Shown here: piece after piece, positions 61,470-64,000 of the stretch
How the letters are laid out: each line of letters starts with the position of its first letter
Position numbering within the stretch: position 1 is the first letter of the stretch
Source of the DNA: Streptomyces thermodiastaticus
GTDB taxonomy: Bacteria > Actinomycetota > Actinomycetes > Streptomycetales > Streptomycetaceae
Assembly: GCF_014656135.1 (NCBI RefSeq)
Contig: NZ_BNBV01000027.1
Location: 1 to 64,000 of the forward strand
Reading direction: 5' to 3'
DNA: 64,000 nucleotides
The notes under the pieces: generated by a model
What the model was told of the DNA's origin: nothing
Database searches by the model: none
What the model saw: the letters and a program-made list of their open reading frames with translations, nothing else
Position numbers and translations under genes: made by a program

Positions 61470-62359
61470 GACAGCGCCCTCCCCAGTGCTCGTCGGGCCA
61501 GCGCGGCGACGGTGCGCCGCAGGTGCAGTACGGCGGGCGAAAGCTGCTGCACGGAGCCGTCCTCCGCCGGGGCCGGATCGGGGATGCAGGCCGCGGCGAC
61601 GTACTCGCCGAAGGCGTGCAGCGCCTCCGGGACGATCGCGCGGTCGTTGTCCCAGTCGATGAGCTGGGCCACCCACTGCTCGGCGTCCAGGGGCCGCAGC
61701 GGCATCGGCGCTATGGCGCCCACCGCGCAGCGCACACCGCGCCGGGCCGGGTCGAGGACCAGCGCCACGGAGGCGACCGCGCGGCCCGGTCCGGTGCGGC
61801 CGGTGGCCTTCAGGAAGACCTGCGGGGCGTGCAGCAGCGGAACGCGCACGTAGCCGATCAGTTCGCCGGCGCGCAGCATCTCCACACCGGCCAGCAGGTG
61901 CGAGACGGGGATCTCCCGGCGGGCGTCGCCCGGGCCCGCGATGATCAGCGTGGCCTCCAGGGCGGCGAGGACCGGCAGCGCGTCCCCGGTGGGAGCGGCC
62001 GAGGCGATGTTGCCGCCGAGGGTGCCCGCGTTGCGGATGTGCGGGGGGCCCGCGGCGCGCGCGGCCGCGGCCAGCGCCGGGATCAGGGCGGCGAAGTCGG
62101 GGCGGCCCATGCGGGCGTGGGTCAGTCCGGCGCCGAGCAGCGCGTGCCCGTCCTGGTACTGCCAGCTGCGGATCTCGCTGATCCGGCCGAGGCCGACCAG
62201 CGCGGTCGGCCTGAGCTGACCGGAGTTGACCGCGGCCATGAGGTCGGTGCCGCCCGCGACCGGTACGGCGGCCGGCACGGCGGTCAGTGCCGCGACGGCC
62301 TCGTCCAGCGTCGTGGGCAGCGTGACGGCCTGCCCCGCCTGCGGTGCGTGCGTGGTCAA
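61466..62359 (-). CDS. FAD-binding subunit of a xanthine dehydrogenase-type enzyme
   Basis: About 297 residues. FAD contacts are in PVAGGTDLMAAVNSGQ (about 33-48) and RNAGTLGGNIASAAPTGD (about 108-125), followed by the CO-dehydrogenase flavoprotein C-terminal domain. A TTG at 62359 with AAGGGG upstream gives the natural length; longer frames reach 62467. It is the first gene of the operon and overlaps the next start by four bases (GTGA). Confidence 0.88.
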   Translation of the reverse strand: MTTHAPQAGQAVTLPTTLDEAVAALTAVPAAVPVAGGTDLMAAVNSGQLRPTALVGLGRISEIRSWQYQDGHALLGAGLTHARMGRPDFAALIPALAAAARAAGPPHIRNAGTLGGNIASAAPTGDALPVLAALEATLIIAGPGDARREIPVSHLLAGVEMLRAGELIGYVRVPLLHAPQVFLKATGRTGPGRAVASVALVLDPARRGVRCAVGAIAPMPLRPLDAEQWVAQLIDWDNDRAIVPEALHAFGEYVAAACIPDPAPAEDGSVQQLSPAVLHLRRTVAALARRALGRALS

Positions 62360-62664
62360 CCCGGCTGCCCCTTCCCGCTGCCCCACTGGTCCCACCCGTG
62401 CCGTACGGTACGGCCTGACAGGGCGGACGTGGCAACTCTGGCACATCTTCGCAGGGGTCCGGGACACGGGGCCGCCGGGTGAGGTTCGCCCACCTCATCG
62501 GGGAGTCTGCGGTTTTGGCACACCATCACCGATGCGAGCGAATTACTACGGTTCGCTGGTTCTTGCGGGTTTTTCCAGCAGTCAGTTCGAGACAACGGGA
62601 GGAACGGTACCTTCCGCGGCCGGCCGGTCACCGTGTGGCCGGTGCCGCGCCAGCACCGGCCCGC
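62360..62664. promoter_or_regulatory. Gap holding the XDH-operon promoter region and GH20 terminator
   Basis: 305 bases with no gene. Near its right end (62637-62661) a nine-bp stem GGCCGGTGC/GCACCGGCC with a seven-base loop lies just beyond the GH20 stop and should terminate it. The AT-richer centre (about 62510-62600) is the likely promoter area of the dehydrogenase operon. Confidence 0.5.
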
Positions 62665-64000
62665 TCACCGCGCCGGCGGCGTCCCTTCGACGGGACGGCC
62701 GGGGACACCGGGGCGCCGCTGCCAGGGCAGCGGCCCGGTGGGCGGCCGGTAGGCGACGCCGAGCCCGTCCAGGCGCCGGTAGTGGGTCCGCATCCGCCGT
62801 TCGAAACCGGCGAAGTCCCGCCGCTCAGGGGCCGGCAGGGCGCTCCAGGCCACCTCGGCGAAGGCGGCCAGCCGCGGGAAGGCCTGGTAGTCGAGGCGGG
62901 CGGCGTCCTCCGTCACCTCGGTCCACAGGTTGGCCTGGGTGCCCAGCACATGGCGGGCCTGACCGGCGTCGAGCCCGTCCGGGACCGGCTCGAAGCGGTA
63001 GACGTCCTCCAGGGTGCGGACGTACCCGATCGGCACCGGCTCGTCGGCGCCCGTGTCCTGCCGGTGGTCCAAGTACACGTGCTGCTCGGGGCACATGACG
63101 ACGTCGTGCCCGGCCCGTGCGGCGGCGATCCCGCCGGCGTAGCCGCGCCAGGAGGACACCGCCGCCCCGGGGGTCAGGCCGGTTGCCGCCCCCGGGCCGC
63201 CGTCCGGTCCGGTGCCGCCGGCCGTCCGGACCCCCTCCAGGATCTCGTCCCAGCCGATGAGCCGGCGTCCGCGCGCGGCGAGCCAGGTGTCGAAGTGGCC
63301 GATGAACCAGGCCTGGAGTTCCTCCTCGCCGGACAGGCCGAGTTCGGCGATCCGGGCCTGCGCGGCGGGCGAGGCACGCCACTGCTCCTTGGGGCACTCG
63401 TCGCCGCCGAGGTGCACGAAGGCCGAGAACCGCCCGGCGTGCGCGGGGAAGAGGTCGAGCACCTCTTCTAGGACGTTCTCGTAGAAGCGCAGGGTGGTGT
63501 CCGTGGGCGCGAGGACGTTCCTGCTGATGCCCCAGTCGTCCCAGACGGTGAGGGCGGCGGTGTCGACGACGTCGGTGTTGCCGAGTTCCGGGTAGGCGGC
63601 GATGGCGGCCTGGGAGTGCCCGGGGACGTCGATCTCGGGGACGACGGTGATGTGCCGCTCGGCGGCGTAGGCGACGATCTCCCGGATGTCGTCCTGGGTG
63701 TAGTAGCCGCCGTGCGGCTTCTCCTCCCACAGCGGGGAGGCGCGGTGGCCGAACCGGCTGCGGGCGCGCCAGGAGGCGATCTCGGTCAGGTGCGGGTACC
63801 GCAGGATCTCGATGCGCCAGCCCTGGTCGTCCGTCAGGTGCAGATGCAGGACGTTGAGTTTGTGGGCGGCCATCAGGTCGAGGTAGCGCAGCACCCCGTC
63901 CTTGGGCAGGAAGTGCCGGGCGACGTCCAGCAGCAGGCCGCGCCAGCGGAAGCGGGGGGCGTCCTCGACGACCTGGGCCGGGACCGCGCGGACGGCTTCG
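62665..64000 (-). CDS. Beta-N-acetylhexosaminidase, GH20 (5' end beyond the window)
   Basis: At least 445 residues; the frame stays open through the window edge, with GLLLDVARHFLP-type sequence before position 63894, so the N-terminus is missing. The GH20 barrel contains LHLHLTDDQGWRIEI, PEIDVPGHSQAAIAAYPEL and the catalytic Asp-Glu pair in VHLGGDECP. The enzyme releases GlcNAc from chitin or peptidoglycan fragments, feeding the nag PTS encoded 40 kb away. I cannot see whether it is secreted. Confidence 0.93.
   Translation of the reverse strand, partial: EAVRAVPAQVVEDAPRFRWRGLLLDVARHFLPKDGVLRYLDLMAAHKLNVLHLHLTDDQGWRIEILRYPHLTEIASWRARSRFGHRASPLWEEKPHGGYYTQDDIREIVAYAAERHITVVPEIDVPGHSQAAIAAYPELGNTDVVDTAALTVWDDWGISRNVLAPTDTTLRFYENVLEEVLDLFPAHAGRFSAFVHLGGDECPKEQWRASPAAQARIAELGLSGEEELQAWFIGHFDTWLAARGRRLIGWDEILEGVRTAGGTGPDGGPGAATGLTPGAAVSSWRGYAGGIAAARAGHDVVMCPEQHVYLDHRQDTGADEPVPIGYVRTLEDVYRFEPVPDGLDAGQARHVLGTQANLWTEVTEDAARLDYQAFPRLAAFAEVAWSALPAPERRDFAGFERRMRTHYRRLDGLGVAYRPPTGPLPWQRRPGVPGRPVEGTPPAR

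Overview
The window is about 64 kb of very GC-rich DNA with GTG/TTG starts, Streptomyces-type families (SsgA-like protein, DasR-type dre boxes, DUF6177/DUF6507 loci) and a gene order (nag PTS genes, cysM/cysO/mec, clpS, pncB, M6 protease, ssgG, hppD) that matches what I remember of a Streptomyces chromosome core. It reads as chromosomal Streptomyces sequence with two accessory insertions.

Region 1 (about 0.3-7.3 kb, minus strand) is a decayed polymorphic toxin/immunity locus. In transcription order it holds a truncated immunity gene, a frameshifted immunity gene, an internally deleted immunity remnant, a DUF6507 (secreted-substrate-like) gene whose end runs into an out-of-frame scrap of a lost toxin tip, a short immunity gene, a DUF6177 protein whose C-terminus has been replaced by a nuclease-like tip, an intact immunity gene, and a complete DUF6177 gene. 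The two DUF6177 genes share a direct repeat of about 529 bp that is roughly 98% identical.

Region 2 (7.4-23.5 kb) is housekeeping and stress biology: DUF2267, an Hsp20 with an HspR/HAIR-like operator, an MFS transporter, DUF445, a DUF1707/LiaF-like protein, a three-gene ABC exporter operon, a class A penicillin-binding protein with huge low-complexity ends, an SMR guanidinium exporter behind a guanidine-III riboswitch, a GroES-like protein, DUF3618, Bcp, tRNA-Leu(UAG), RdgB and RNase PH.

Region 3 (23.5-30.6 kb) starts with the N-acetylglucosamine PTS genes nagF/nagE1/nagE2 under dre operators. Part-way through, base composition falls from about 75-80% to about 50-55% GC. The low-GC stretch includes nagE2 and a three-gene RiPP cluster: a 64-residue precursor, a C39-peptidase ABC transporter and a SunS-like GT2 glycosyltransferase. 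The predicted core aligns position by position with sublancin, but the inner disulfide pair is missing on both helices. I read this as a single-disulfide S-glycosylated bacteriocin (glycocin) of an actinomycete. It is the most interesting system in the window.

Region 4 (30.6-55.3 kb) carries an MBL hydrolase, a membrane-anchored PemK-like protein, the CysM/CysO/Mec protein-bound cysteine pathway with a cysteine-ending leader peptide, an amino-acid permease, DUF2017, ClpS, NAD salvage (pncB, pncA), an M6 metalloprotease, two RDD proteins, SsgG, a GlcD-like oxidase, HppD with a divergent AsnC regulator, an S16/PDZ-type protease, an IclR regulator, a DEAD/DEAH helicase and an MFS transporter.

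Region 5 (55.6-64 kb) begins with tRNA-Cys, whose 3' end is duplicated 212 bp downstream and forms the 3' end of a SUKH-like gene (a probable att scar). A three-gene xanthine dehydrogenase-type operon follows, whose 2Fe-2S subunit has a disordered N-terminus of about 700 residues. The window ends inside a GH20 beta-N-acetylhexosaminidase gene.
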